Assembly (NCBI GenBank): GCA_009767595.1
Contig: VSDK01006142.1
Location: 502,172 to 566,171 of the forward strand
Reading direction: 5' to 3'
Length of the DNA: 64,000 bases
Source of the DNA: Symbiodinium kawagutii
Lineage: Eukaryota > Sar > Dinophyceae > Suessiales > Symbiodiniaceae
Under the pieces are notes generated by a model that ran no database searches, was not told the DNA's origin, and saw only the letters and a program-made list of their open reading frames with translations. Within the stretch, counting starts at the first letter, position 1; each line of letters starts with the position of its first letter. Position numbers and translations under genes: made by a program. Positions 55,263 through 63,876 of the stretch are shown here, piece after piece.

Positions 55263-56180
55263 AAACTGCTGCTGGGAATGTGCATCTTCATGATGGCGAA
55301 GAAGAAGTGGACATACCAGTTGGTAGCCGGAGTGGTGGGGAGGCTGGTCTTTGCATCAGCTTTCAGGAGATGCCTCCTGGCTTTCATGGACCAACTGTTT
55401 GTGCACCTCCAAAAGAGCAGTGGTGACTACTCGCCATCTAACGAAGCGTTGGATGAGATGCTTGCCTTGACGGCGTTGCTCCCCCTGACTTTTACAAATA
55501 GGAGGGCACCCACTTATCAGAAGTTGAGTGCAACGGATGCGTCGCCAACAGGAGGAGGATCGTGTCAAGCCTCAATGCTCAAGAGGCCTTTGGGTCACCC
55601 AAATCCTGATTTCCTGTTGTGTTCATCATGCCGCTCAGAAATGGGCGAGTTGATGGGAACCGGAAACGAAATTGATTGCCCACGGGGATGTGGAGCTCGA
55701 ATGTGCTCCCTCAATTGCTTCTTGGATCACAGAGAACATTGCCCCCTTCATGACAAGGGGTGTCCGTATTTCAGCGAAAGGTGGTCCGGACCCAATGCTC
55801 CCCTGACCATGCAGGTGCTACAAGAGGGCATGGATGTGGCGCTACCCTATGACTACAAGGTCAGCTCCCACATGGATTTCTTCTCCGAAAGAGGGAAGCA
55901 GGTATGGGAAGCGCTAGACGAATCAGGGATGGACGCAGAGCATCATGCTCCGGACTGCAAGACATTCAGCAGGGCCCGCGGACGACCCTTCTGGATTGGG
56001 AATCGTCGCATGGAGGGGCCGCCAGCCTTGAGAGACGAAAGGAACGTCTACGGGCTGAGAAACCTGACAGGGCATTATGCAGTCCAAGTGCGGCAGGGAA
56101 ATCGAATGGCCCTGAAGAGTTTGAAGAGATGCCTTGCTTTGGATGAGCAAGGAAAAATCTTCTCTTTGCATGGAAACATC
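55263..56180 (+). CDS. RT thumb, RNase H first strand, zinc finger, methyltransferase-like N part
   Basis: One open frame. First the RT thumb/connection (KWTYQLVAGVVGRLVFASAF). Then LSATDASPTGGGSC (Asp codon 55,536), the first catalytic strand of an RNase H. Instead of continuing the RNase H, the frame enters a Cys/His cluster of pattern C-x2-C-x16-C-x3-C-x4-C-x3-C-x3-H-x3-C (about 55,617-55,742), a MYND-like zinc finger. Next comes a region with HHAPDCKTFSRARGRPF (about 55,943-55,992). This resembles the PC motif (motif IV, PPCQxFS) of C5-cytosine methyltransferases, but with Asp-Cys instead of Pro-Cys. The methyltransferase call is inference from this motif and the downstream segment. Confidence 0.65.
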
Positions 56181-56585
56181 CTTGGAGAAGTTGGATGCGG
56201 TATTTGAAGGAGGCTGTGGCGTTAGCACAGCGACCCAACGTCAAAATGGCAGTTTTTAGTAACTGCTGTTTTGGAGGACGAAGGCAAAAGTGGACTGCAG
56301 TGCTGACCAATTGCCCGGAGCTTTTTGAGGTCTTGCATTGCCCGGAATGTCCACACAACTTCACAGAGGACTACCAGCCCTACTATGATGAGAACGGCTT
56401 CCTCAAGATTCCCACCGAGGAGGAGGCAGAGTATCCCGTTCGGTTGTGCCAAGCTTACGCAAGAGGCCTGGCTTTGGCCTTCAAGAGACTGAACATGTGG
56501 CCAGATCATGAGGGCCACCGGATCCAGCAGCTCGAGTCTGAGTTGGACAAGTACAGCCGGTTAAGTGGCATTGCGGATTGCCGAG
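56175..56585 (+). CDS. methyltransferase-like C part
   Basis: In the next frame: HPWRSWMRYLKEAVALAQRP, MAVFSNCCFGGRRQKWTAVL and TNCPELFEVLHCPECPHNF, then EAEYPVRLCQAYARGLALAF. The 'E(N/H)PW.S..W' and 'CCFGG.R.KWT.L.TN' blocks follow the CKTFSRAR motif in the order seen in C5-methyltransferase-like proteins (motif VI/VIII-like), though no diagnostic ENV is present. A frame break near 56,175 separates it from the N part, and a one-base break near 56,570 from the RNase H remainder. Confidence 0.55.
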
Positions 56586-57038
56586 TTGGAGCACCAGCTC
56601 GTGCCTGGAAACGAAGAAGAGGCATTGGCTCACCTCCTTGCCAATGGACACTACCGTGGAACCGACATCAGGTTTGTGGTTGAACACAATGATGGCAAAG
56701 AGCTTGTGCCGTACCCTGCCTACAGATGGTTGTGGCGAGACACTCTCAGCTACAAGTGGAAGCAGGATGCTCATATTAATGAGCTTGAGTGTCAGGCGCT
56801 TATAGCGCATGTGCGCCGGTTGCTCAAAGAGCCAGCCGTGACACAAGCCCGCTTGCTGGTCGTGGTTGACTCGCAAGTGGTGTTCTTTGCGGTGGGAAAA
56901 GGCCGCAGTCCAGCAAAACGTTTGAATCGCCTTTTGCGGCGCTTGTCAGCGCTTGAACTTGCAGCGGACGTGTATGTGTTGCCCATTTGGACATTGTCGG
57001 CTTGGAACTTCGCCGACAACCCAAGCCGACGAGCGTAA
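56574..57038 (+). CDS. RNase H, remainder of the domain
   Basis: The frame reads ALRIAELEHQLVPGNEEEAL, then YRWLWRDTLSYKWKQDAHIN, ELECQALIAHVRRLL, VVVDSQVVFFAVGKGRSPAK and SAWNFADNPSRRA. It supplies the catalytic Glu (INELE), second Asp (VVVDSQVV) and last Asp (N.AD.PSR) of a DIRS-type RNase H, but not the first Asp strand. That strand lies ~340 codons upstream (DASPTGGG). The stop TAA (57,036-57,038) overlaps the ATG of the recombinase ORF as TAATG. Confidence 0.8.
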   Translation, partial: RIAELEHQLVPGNEEEALAHLLANGHYRGTDIRFVVEHNDGKELVPYPAYRWLWRDTLSYKWKQDAHINELECQALIAHVRRLLKEPAVTQARLLVVVDSQVVFFAVGKGRSPAKRLNRLLRRLSALELAADVYVLPIWTLSAWNFADNPSRRA

Positions 57039-57787
57039 TGCCACCATCGCTCCGATTCATTGGGTTGAAAGCTCGTTCGTTAGCAAGTTACAAAAGAGCG
57101 ATGTTGCGATTCTTTGAATGGCTGGACACTGAGGAAATTCCGATGCCATCCAAACCGCGGGTCTTGGATGAGACGTTAGCGCAATTTTTGGAGCATCTAT
57201 GGCTAGATGATATCAATGTGACATATGCTGGGCATACCTTGAGCGCCTTTCGGAGGTTTTATCCCCAATTGCGTTTCAAACTTCCAGTGGCCCGGCAGTT
57301 CTTCTCAAACTGGAAAATTTATGTTCCAAGGCAAGCAGTTCCCATGCCTGCCTCTGTTGCCATGGCGGTTGCTGGGGGAGCCTGCCGTGTGTCTGATTTC
57401 CAGTTTGCAGCCTTGATGCTCTTAGGTTTTGCCGCCTTTTTGCGAACGGGCGGGATTTCAGCACTTAAAGTTTCACACCTGCATGTGCATGAAAACACAG
57501 GTGAAATTTATGTCGCCCTGCCTGCCACCAAGACCTCTCGTAATCGCCTAGAAAGTGTGGCTGTGCAGGACGATTTTCTTGCCTCCCCCCTGTGCGAAGC
57601 CATAGAGACGGGAGTGTCCGAATTTTTGTTTGGTGGGACCGCTTCACAATTCCGTCGCCAGTTGGGATTGTATCTCTCCTTTCTCCATCTTGAGGAGCAA
57701 AACTTCACAGGGTACAGCCTCAGAAGGGGAGGGGCGTCCCATGCCTTTGCCAACGTCGCCTCTTTTGACCAGCTCCTGGTTAAATAA
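57038..57787 (+). CDS. tyrosine recombinase (N-terminal and most of catalytic domain)
   Basis: The ATG overlaps the pol stop (TAATG). The N-terminal SAM-like helical region (SLASYKRAMLRFFEWLDTEE, AGHTLSAFRRFYPQ) is followed by the catalytic domain: first Arg box FAAFLRTGGISALKVSHL, Lys in LPATKTSRNR, and box II YSLRRGGASHAF, where Y replaces the usual first His of HxxR. The frame meets TAA at 57,785, just before GRWQSV in the same frame. The catalytic tail then continues in the next frame. This enzyme would insert the circular element DNA. As read here it is broken. Confidence 0.88.
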   Translation: MPPSLRFIGLKARSLASYKRAMLRFFEWLDTEEIPMPSKPRVLDETLAQFLEHLWLDDINVTYAGHTLSAFRRFYPQLRFKLPVARQFFSNWKIYVPRQAVPMPASVAMAVAGGACRVSDFQFAALMLLGFAAFLRTGGISALKVSHLHVHENTGEIYVALPATKTSRNRLESVAVQDDFLASPLCEAIETGVSEFLFGGTASQFRRQLGLYLSFLHLEEQNFTGYSLRRGGASHAFANVASFDQLLVK

Positions 57788-57956
57788 GGCCGATGGCAGA
57801 GTGTTTAAGACAGCCAGACAATATTTGGATTCTGGACGAGCCGCGCTTATCCAGCTTCATTTTTCGGACCAAGCTAATCAACGAATAGCCTTCTTTCACA
57901 CTGCCGCAGTTCAATTTTGCGAGCAACTTCGTAAGGAGCGCGCTTCAAGGCGCTAA
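57788..57956 (+). CDS. tyrosine recombinase C-terminus with Tyr nucleophile
   Basis: After GRWQSV, a one-base shift near 57,803 leads into KTARQYLDSGRAALIQLHFS. The Tyr (57,822-57,824) is at the position of the covalent nucleophile ('GRW.S..TAR.Y'). It ends at TAA (57,954-57,956) after RASRR. Without the stop at 57,785 and the shift, the whole R-K-YxxR-W-Y set would be in one frame. Confidence 0.8.
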
Positions 57957-58022
57957 AATTGGGAGAGTGTCAGCTCCCTCTTTCGCCTCCCCTCTTGAAT
58001 CGCTTGAGGTTGGAGTGCGCCA

Positions 58023-58202
58023 GGCCGTTGAGCCTGTGTGGTACCCGGAAAGGGTTGCCAAGCCCAATGGGCTTGTGAAAAGAAGATAGGTCTAAGGGCC
58101 TTGAATTCAATGCCTCGACAGACAATGTGATGTCAGAGGCCTGGCACTAAAGAGCCTTGCCACAGCATGAAAAAAGGTGCGGTGCAGCAGCAAATGGCTA
58201 TA
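58023..58202 (+). repeat. split direct repeat B1
   Basis: 180 bp from GGCCGTTGAGCCTGTGTGGT to CAGCAGCAAATGGCTATA. It matches B2 at 179 of 180 positions (T at 58,111 against C in B2). Confidence 0.95.
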
Positions 58203-58279
58203 GGCTTGAGTTAAGTGAAAGCCAAGGGCTTGAATGCACGACACTATAGCATGGCTGCATGCTGGCGTAGTTTGGGCTC
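58199..58279 (+). repeat. split direct repeat A2
   Basis: 81 bp identical to A1. It overlaps the last four bases of B1 (TATA). The B1-A2 join has the sequence expected of a circle junction (GGC-TATA-GGC). Confidence 0.95.
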
Positions 58280-58330
58280 CCTCCACCCCCGCCCTTGCCA
58301 GCGTTGCTGTGTTCGTTTTTGGTGGCTGGA

Positions 58331-58510
58331 GGCCGTTGAGCCTGTGTGGTACCCGGAAAGGGTTGCCAAGCCCAATGGGCTTGTGAAAAGAAGATAGGTC
58401 TAAGGGCCTTGAATTCAACGCCTCGACAGACAATGTGATGTCAGAGGCCTGGCACTAAAGAGCCTTGCCACAGCATGAAAAAAGGTGCGGTGCAGCAGCA
58501 AATGGCTATA
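58331..58510 (+). repeat. split direct repeat B2
   Basis: 180-bp copy of B1 forming the right end of the element. Host sequence CAGTTATGAAGC follows. A2 and B2 are separated by a 51-bp spacer rich in C. Confidence 0.95.
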
Positions 58511-58601
58511 CAGTTATGAAGCAAGGTTAAGCAAATTCGTTCAACAGCCGTTTCCTTTTCTTGGCTATAAACCACCAAGCCGCTAAACATGATGCAACAG
58601 T

Positions 58602-58690
58602 TTGCTGCTGCCAGCTCGTTCAGGTCGGGCCTGCACGCTGCGTGGGGACGCCCAGCGGTGTGTTTTCACCGCTGTGGCCCATGCCAAGTA
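58602..58690 (+). CDS. candidate exon right of the retroelement
   Basis: Acceptor gcaacag. Two frames are open: FAAASSFRSGLHAAWGRPAV, or CCQLVQVGPARCVGTPSGVF then SPLWPMPS. GC3-rich. The frame cannot be fixed by eye and the product is unknown. It shows that coding islands continue past the insertion. Confidence 0.35.
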
Positions 58691-58722
58691 ATATCGCGAT
58701 CACCATCATCATCAATGGCGTA

Positions 58723-58830
58723 CTGGTTGGTGGTTTGATTGACATTTTGATTATTTTCCCTAGTATTCATGAACAAATGGTTGGTTGACAAGCATATTTT
58801 TTCGTAGGGGTGCTTCAACCACCAATCAAC
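58723..58830 (+). repeat. M1 element
   Basis: 108 bp, CTGGTTGGTGGTTTGATTG to TTCAACCACCAATCAAC, with ATTTTCCCTAGTATTCATGA and AAATGGTTGGTTGACAAGCA. Confidence 0.85.
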
Positions 58831-59985
58831 GGCTAATCATTACGACTGAGAATGCTTAGTTTGTTCGTTTACCATGGTAATGACGGTGAAATCCATGGGG
58901 TCGATGGTTCAAACGATGGGTTGTTAAGGTGTGATTGTGAGTATACTCACGGGTATATAATGGCTAATTGCAAAAACTGGTGATCAGGATTGATCATGGG
59001 ATGTAATTTCTGATCAATAGCCACACTAGCAATCTTGTAATGGAGTTGTCGTGAAATGGAACTTGCCTAAAGTCTGTCTAGTGATCAAAAATGGTCAGCA
59101 ATTCCAATTGTTTTTCAATAAATGCTAATCTTTGCCAATCACTGTTGATGGTTCTTGTGAAAGTACAGTATTCAACACCAGTTGTACCAGTAAGAGCGAT
59201 TAGATTTGAAACACTAGGGTTGTTTCAGCATGCCCAACAATTGTCCCTGATCACGTTTAGCAACATTGGTTAGTCATTGTTTTCCCAATACGTCATCAAA
59301 TTGTGTGATCAATCATAGTTTCCAGTCCTTCATGCTAGTAACACCAGCAAAAACCCACTGATTGATGGTTTTTGAATATGCCAAACGGTCATAAGCCCCG
59401 TTTCTTGGATGATTGATTGAACTGAAGTCGTGTTCATTGCAGAAAGGTGTGATCGATGTGAAGACGTGAATAAAGATTAGTTTGTTCTCAGTGATACTAG
59501 TAGCAAGAATGTTGGTAGTGGAAGGTGTGAACAAGTGACAATGGTTTATCACTTATGATGATGGATACATCATAGATGAACACAGTGACAAGGATGTTGA
59601 ACGCAGTGGTGTTCGCAATGGCTGGGACACAAGGACACCAGCAGCTCACCATTGTGGTGTCCCTGTAGCAATCTGGACACCGTGACACCTAGCAACTGTG
59701 TACTAGCGATGGTGATAAAGCTTATGACCTTCCTCCTCGTCCTCAATAAATGGTTGATTTTCTTTGCTATGCCTTGCTTATATCCAACCTTGAACTACCC
59801 TTCTAAGATCTTCCAAGCAGTTCAGATTGGCTGCTTTGTTAGTTCCTTCAATTTCAAGAACACTATTTGTTTGGCGGTCCTGATGGTTAATCTATTAATG
59901 CCAGGTGGACAATGATTGTACATGATTGTACCATGGATTATCCATGAATTGATCCTTATGAAGCCAGTACGAATCTTGCGTTTCG
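58831..59985. other. intron/intergenic, nothing assigned
   Basis: AT-rich, no exon-like island and no recognised element. Confidence 0.5.
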
Positions 59986-59989
59986 ACCC

Positions 59990-60205
59990 AAACCACTGAC
60001 CATTGTCTCCAGTCAAACCACTGTTACAATTGGAACCGTTGTTTCCAATCCAACCACTGCTTCCAGTCAAACAAAACGAAACCACTGTTTCCATATGTTT
60101 CCATCACAACCATTGTTTTCAGTCCAACCAACCACTGTTTTCAGTCGAAGCCTTCTTCCCAGTCGAAGCATTCTTCCCAGCCCATTGTTTCAGTTGAACT
60201 GCTAC
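59990..60205. repeat. degenerate ~18-25-bp minisatellite
   Basis: Repeated variants of CCAGTCAAACCACTGTTTC (for example TCCAGTCAAACCACTG, TTTCCAATCCAACCACTG, TTTTCAGTCCAACC, CCCAGTCGAAGC). It ends at the acceptor of the next coding island. Confidence 0.7.
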
Positions 60206-60219
60206 GCTGGGCTCTCCAG

Positions 60220-60420
60220 GGTGCAACAGAACTCAAGTGGTACATGGCTTGCCATGGCACCCAGGAAGCTGCGACAAGTGAACAATCCCAAGGGCACCTG
60301 GTCCCAGCACCGAGGGACAGCCGTTGTGACTGCCGTTGTGACAGCCGTTGTGACATCGATCCACCACCACGCCACCGACCCTGCTTCCTGCTCTCGCTGT
60401 GACACGGACACCTCAAGACG
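60220..60420 (+). CDS. candidate exon with VVTA repeats
   Basis: Acceptor ctctccag; the frame reads VQQNSSGTWLAMAPRKLRQV, NNPKGTWSQHRG, three AVVT units, then HHHATDPASCSRCDTDTSR, ending at a strong donor AGAC|GTGAGC. The frame stays open past the donor. The AVVT units come from a 12-bp tandem (GCCGTTGTGACA). The product is unknown. Confidence 0.45.
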
Positions 60421-60430
60421 TGAGCGACTG

Positions 60431-60600
60431 CCTTGTCGGACACCAACCGGGCCATCATCTTCTCCGGCGACGTCGCCCAGTGGTCAGCTGAGAAGGACGC
60501 AACACCACGAAGAAATGGTGGCCACGGTCCTCGCCGAACCCTTTAGTGGGACCTGTTTGGCAAGATCCTGCGAGTTGTTGCCGAGGCCTTTCCAGTTCAA
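60431..60600 (+). CDS. ambiguous coding island
   Basis: Different frames look coding in succession: LSDTNRAIIFSGDVAQWSAE, then EEMVATVLAEPF, then GKILRVVAEAFP before ttccag. Either several very short exons or a frame-shifted copy. Not recognised. Confidence 0.3.
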
Positions 60601-60749
60601 CCACTGCTAGCAGTTGAAACACTCGTCAGGAATTTCCGTTGGATACTTGGAAATATGAAATATTGATGAAGAATGATCCGAATGATCCTAGTTCTGAGAT
60701 GTTCTAACCATCGTCCCTTGTATCCAACGCAACGCGCGGATCCTTGGAG

Positions 60750-60783
60750 TCATCGCTACCCTTGGCGAGGCCCTTGACATTGC
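60750..60783 (+). CDS. candidate short exon
   Basis: Acceptor ttggag; the frame reads IATLGEALDI to GC|GTAGTG. If no acceptor is used here, the frame extends upstream as ARILGV. It resembles GKILRVVAEAF at 60.57 kb, which hints at an internal repeat. Confidence 0.3.
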
Positions 60784-61122
60784 GTAGTGCTCCTGGCCGA
60801 CGCTTTCGAAGGTGGGGGGCGGATGACATCAGGAGAGCATGGGAAGAACCCAACAGATTGGTTGCTTGGTTCCTAAGGGGGCTGGGCTTGGTTCCTTAAG
60901 TGATTCAAATACACTTTTACGTTGTCTATATTTATATACATGATATGCATCCACATGATATGATATATGTGCACCATGCATGTGCTTTCGTGGTGGTGTC
61001 CAATGGGTTATCCTTTTGCGCATCACCGTCCTTGTCTTTTGAGGACTACGGCTGGCGAAGTATAGCCTTTTCATTTATTTATGAGGGGTTCCTAAATGGG
61101 TTACTGTACCTCAAAATTGGAG

Positions 61123-61175
61123 TTTTCTCGAATCTCGGATGGTTGGCACTGATGGGCATTCCCCGCGCCTATACA
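61123..61175 (+). CDS. candidate short exon
   Basis: Acceptor attggag; the frame reads FSNLGWLALMGIPRAYT to ACA|GTTGCA. Unknown product. Confidence 0.3.
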
Positions 61176-61768
61176 GTTGCAAAGCAGACTCCCCTGCTCA
61201 ATTGCAGAAGTCGGGGCGACTACCACAGGACTAGGGTGCCATCCTACCTTGCAACAAGAATCAATAAGCTTTGCCTTGCTAGCATAATTGCCAGTTGAGG
61301 TAGATAGCATGCTCCTCCAATGTCCTGGTCAAAGTTGATTACTTGTGGGATATGGTGTTGTGGTTTTCATCTCAAATCAACTTCTCTCTAGGAGCATCAC
61401 TTGACCGTCAAACAAGAGCTATCATCACAATGCATCACAATCCATCGTTGACCATCAGAAGCCATAAGTTCATCGGCTATGGATTAACAACTACATGCCC
61501 ACCATTGAACCATCATTTGCTGTCATGCAACCATCGATAGCCATCATTTAATCTCTATTTACCATTGTTAGCCATTCCTTTGCAACTGATAGCCATGAAT
61601 TTGGCCATGATTTCCCGTCATCAACCATGGGCTAACCATCATTTAACCAGTATTTGCCCTTGTTAGCCGTTTCTTTTTAACTATATTCATTAATCATTAG
61701 GCTCTCAGAATTGCCTAATCACAATGAGTCGTTCCCTGGGTTTCCATCCCGCACAAATCTCACCGGAG

Positions 61769-61827
61769 ACACCGCCACGTTCAGGTTGTACCGTCCCTTG
61801 GGCCGCCAGGGACTGGGGCTCTTCCAG
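61769..61827 (+). CDS. candidate exon
   Basis: Acceptor accggag; the frame reads TATFRLYRPLGRQGLGLFQ to CAG|GTGGGG. GC3-rich. The reverse strand is also open, so strand is inferred from the neighbours. Confidence 0.4.
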
Positions 61828-62458
61828 GTGGGGGTGGGTGCGCCTATGGGGGATGTGATATGACTGTGAAATCGTAGGGATACATCAAGGTGGGAGTGCC
61901 CAAGCGTTGGCTAAGTGCAATTTTGCCTTCAAGTCCTTGCTAAGATCCCTTTGTTTGCTGAGTCAACATTGGGAATAGTGAGTCCCAATCACTGCCATGA
62001 ATCAAACATGGTCGTCAATTATCAATCATATTTTTACTGTACTTAAGACAAAGTTTTATTGTGTGCTTTCTGTTTTGCATATACATTTGTGAACACATGT
62101 ACCCTCACAACATCTCCAGTGTCAGCGGTATGGCTACAAACAACCATCCTGCATACGTGTGTACGTGTACGCCAACATCATGTACAGTATATACATGGAT
62201 GACCACATGGTAATTGCGTGAAATAAATACATACATATACATTTGTATCTATGTAAAGAACATAATACATGTGGTGCTGACACTGCTGGCAAGCATTGAG
62301 CCAGGTACAGCATGAACTCATGTGCTAGGTCACAGTTGATCCGGGTGCCTGAGGAAACACATATAAGCACGCATGTACCAAACTGAGGAACATAAAGCCC
62401 TCAAACTTTGATGTAGATTCATCAAATTGTTCCGAAAACTTTCGTACCAAAAGTGCAG

Positions 62459-62529
62459 CTAAACTTCGACGCTGCCAGGTCACCGGAGAAGGTGCTGTCC
62501 TTCTGTTTGGGGCACTTGGATGCGTCAGG
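62459..62529 (+). CDS. candidate exon
   Basis: Acceptor aagtgcag; the frame reads LNFDAARSPEKVLSFCLGHL, then DAS and GG, with a donor TCAGG|GTGGGC. Coding-like. It can extend as GWATDQDGQEG if the donor is further on. Not recognised. Confidence 0.5.
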
Positions 62530-63041
62530 GTGGGCCACTGACCAGGATGGCCAAGAGGGGTTGACCGGGGTTGAGACGAACCAATGATTCACATCAATCG
62601 CTGATAACGTTCGATATCCATCAAATCCCCGAAATGGCTAGACGATTTCTACCAAACCCTGATCTTGAAAGGTTAAAAAGTAGGTTTCCCCAAGGTAGAT
62701 TTTCCGATCAAGCTTGTGATGTGTTGGTCTATGAGGTCTTGATAGTTGCAGTATTCGGTACCCACCTGGTCTCCAATGGCATTCTGATCATAAACCATCA
62801 GCTAATTTGTTAATAGTGACCCTTATTTTTTAACAGCTATTGAGAACCATTATCAATATTCTTGTAAGTCAAGACAACAACAGTCATAGCTACTTGTTGA
62901 TCGCTTCATTTTGTGTGCGACCTGCTAAGTTGATAGCGGGTCCAGCGCCTTGTCACCTGGTGGTCACACCGGCCATGTGTTTCCCATGAGGGCACCACGC
63001 GAGTCATTGGTGGTGCCACATCGTTGATACCAGTTACCGAG

Positions 63042-63131
63042 TGCCATGAGAAATGCTCGAAGATCACCACTGTGGTAGAGATGTTCCAGGGTTTCAGCCG
63101 GTTGGTCGCTTGGCCGCTTGCGGCTGGCGCA
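63042..63131 (+). CDS. candidate exon (strand uncertain)
   Basis: The + frame reads CHEKCSKITTVVEMFQGFSR, then LVAWPLAAGA, ending GCA|GTGAAG. The reverse strand carries an equally coding-like frame (AETLEHLYHSGDLRAFLMAL). The + strand is preferred because every firm exon in the window is on it. Confidence 0.35.
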
Positions 63132-63494
63132 GTGAAGGGGAGTCATCCATGGAAGTGCAAGCGCCATGTTTGGGATTGTTTGGGTCAAGCTGGTATCATT
63201 TGGCAACCTGGTTCCAGCGAAAAACTTGTTGGTCCTTGATGTGGGTGAAACCCGCAGTTGAATTAATGACTTGATCACCATCCACCTCATAATGTACTAA
63301 GTATAGACATTTTTTAGCCAATGAATTCATCAGTGCTGTGAAATCCCTAGTGGTGTATCCCAAACATTCTTGTTGGCGCTGTGCTTTGCTATCATGACGC
63401 CAAGTCGTATCAGTGATAGTTTACCCCAGCTGTGCGTTACCAAACCTAACCGATCCAACAACGGTTGGGTCTCGCCAGCCTCAACCTCCATCAG

Positions 63495-63612
63495 TGGAAC
63501 ACCGATCGAACGCCTGCCGTCCGAGGCTGGTGGTCAACGATTCCTCCGAGGAAGCCACGCTCCGTTTTCAGGCCGAGGTGGCGAACCGCAGCGCAGAACA
63601 ACGGCAGGGGCG
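63495..63612 (+). CDS. candidate exon, helical
   Basis: Acceptor ccatcag; the frame reads EHRSNACRPRLVVNDSSEEA, then TLRFQAEVANRSAEQRQG, ending CGGCG-type|GTTGAT. Glu/Arg/Gln-rich and likely alpha-helical. Not recognised. Confidence 0.5.
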
Positions 63613-63800
63613 GTTGATCAATGTTGGTTGATCATAATGTTTGGGGTTGATTAATGTTTGGGAACAGTTCGCGGGTTGTTGGGGGGTTGTTCATGTTTGT
63701 TGATTATGATTGACTAATGTTTGTGGGTTGTTTGGTTGATCAGCGCTGCATGGTGGTTGATTGTGATGGTGCTTGGGGCTGGGTGCTGGATGCGCTTCAG

Positions 63801-63876
63801 AACGGCAACCCAGCCATGAGGCAATCCCACGGCACCCCACGGGGCTGCGGTCGAATGGCACGAGGGACGATGATCG
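63801..63876 (+). CDS. candidate exon
   Basis: Acceptor gcttcag; the frame reads NGNPAMRQSHGTPRGCGRMA, then RGTMI, with a donor ATCG|GTCTGA. The frame is open upstream too (VLDALQ), so the exon may be longer. Not recognised. Confidence 0.4.

Larger units (their letters stand above)
52132..58510 (+). mobile_element. tyrosine-recombinase retrotransposon, split direct repeats
   Basis: A 6.4-kb element bounded by A1 on the left and B2 on the right, with B1-A2 joined just inside the right end (order A1-ORFs-B1-A2-B2). This is the terminal structure of Ngaro/PAT-like YR retrotransposons, which replicate through a circular DNA and integrate by a tyrosine recombinase, without target-site duplication. 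The ORFs inside agree: gag-like, RT, RNase H and YR with its Tyr nucleophile. A zinc-finger/methyltransferase-like module is embedded in the pol region. The shared core at both ends is TATA, giving an expected empty site CCTGGTGA-TATA-CAGTTATG. The coding part has about five frame breaks. It lies in the same orientation as the surrounding exons, probably within an intron. Confidence 0.92.

Noticed and set aside
52132-58510. Interpreting the element as an LTR retrotransposon
   Set aside because: Repeats are interleaved (A1...B1-A2-B2), there is no target duplication, no protease or DDE integrase, and a tyrosine recombinase is present.
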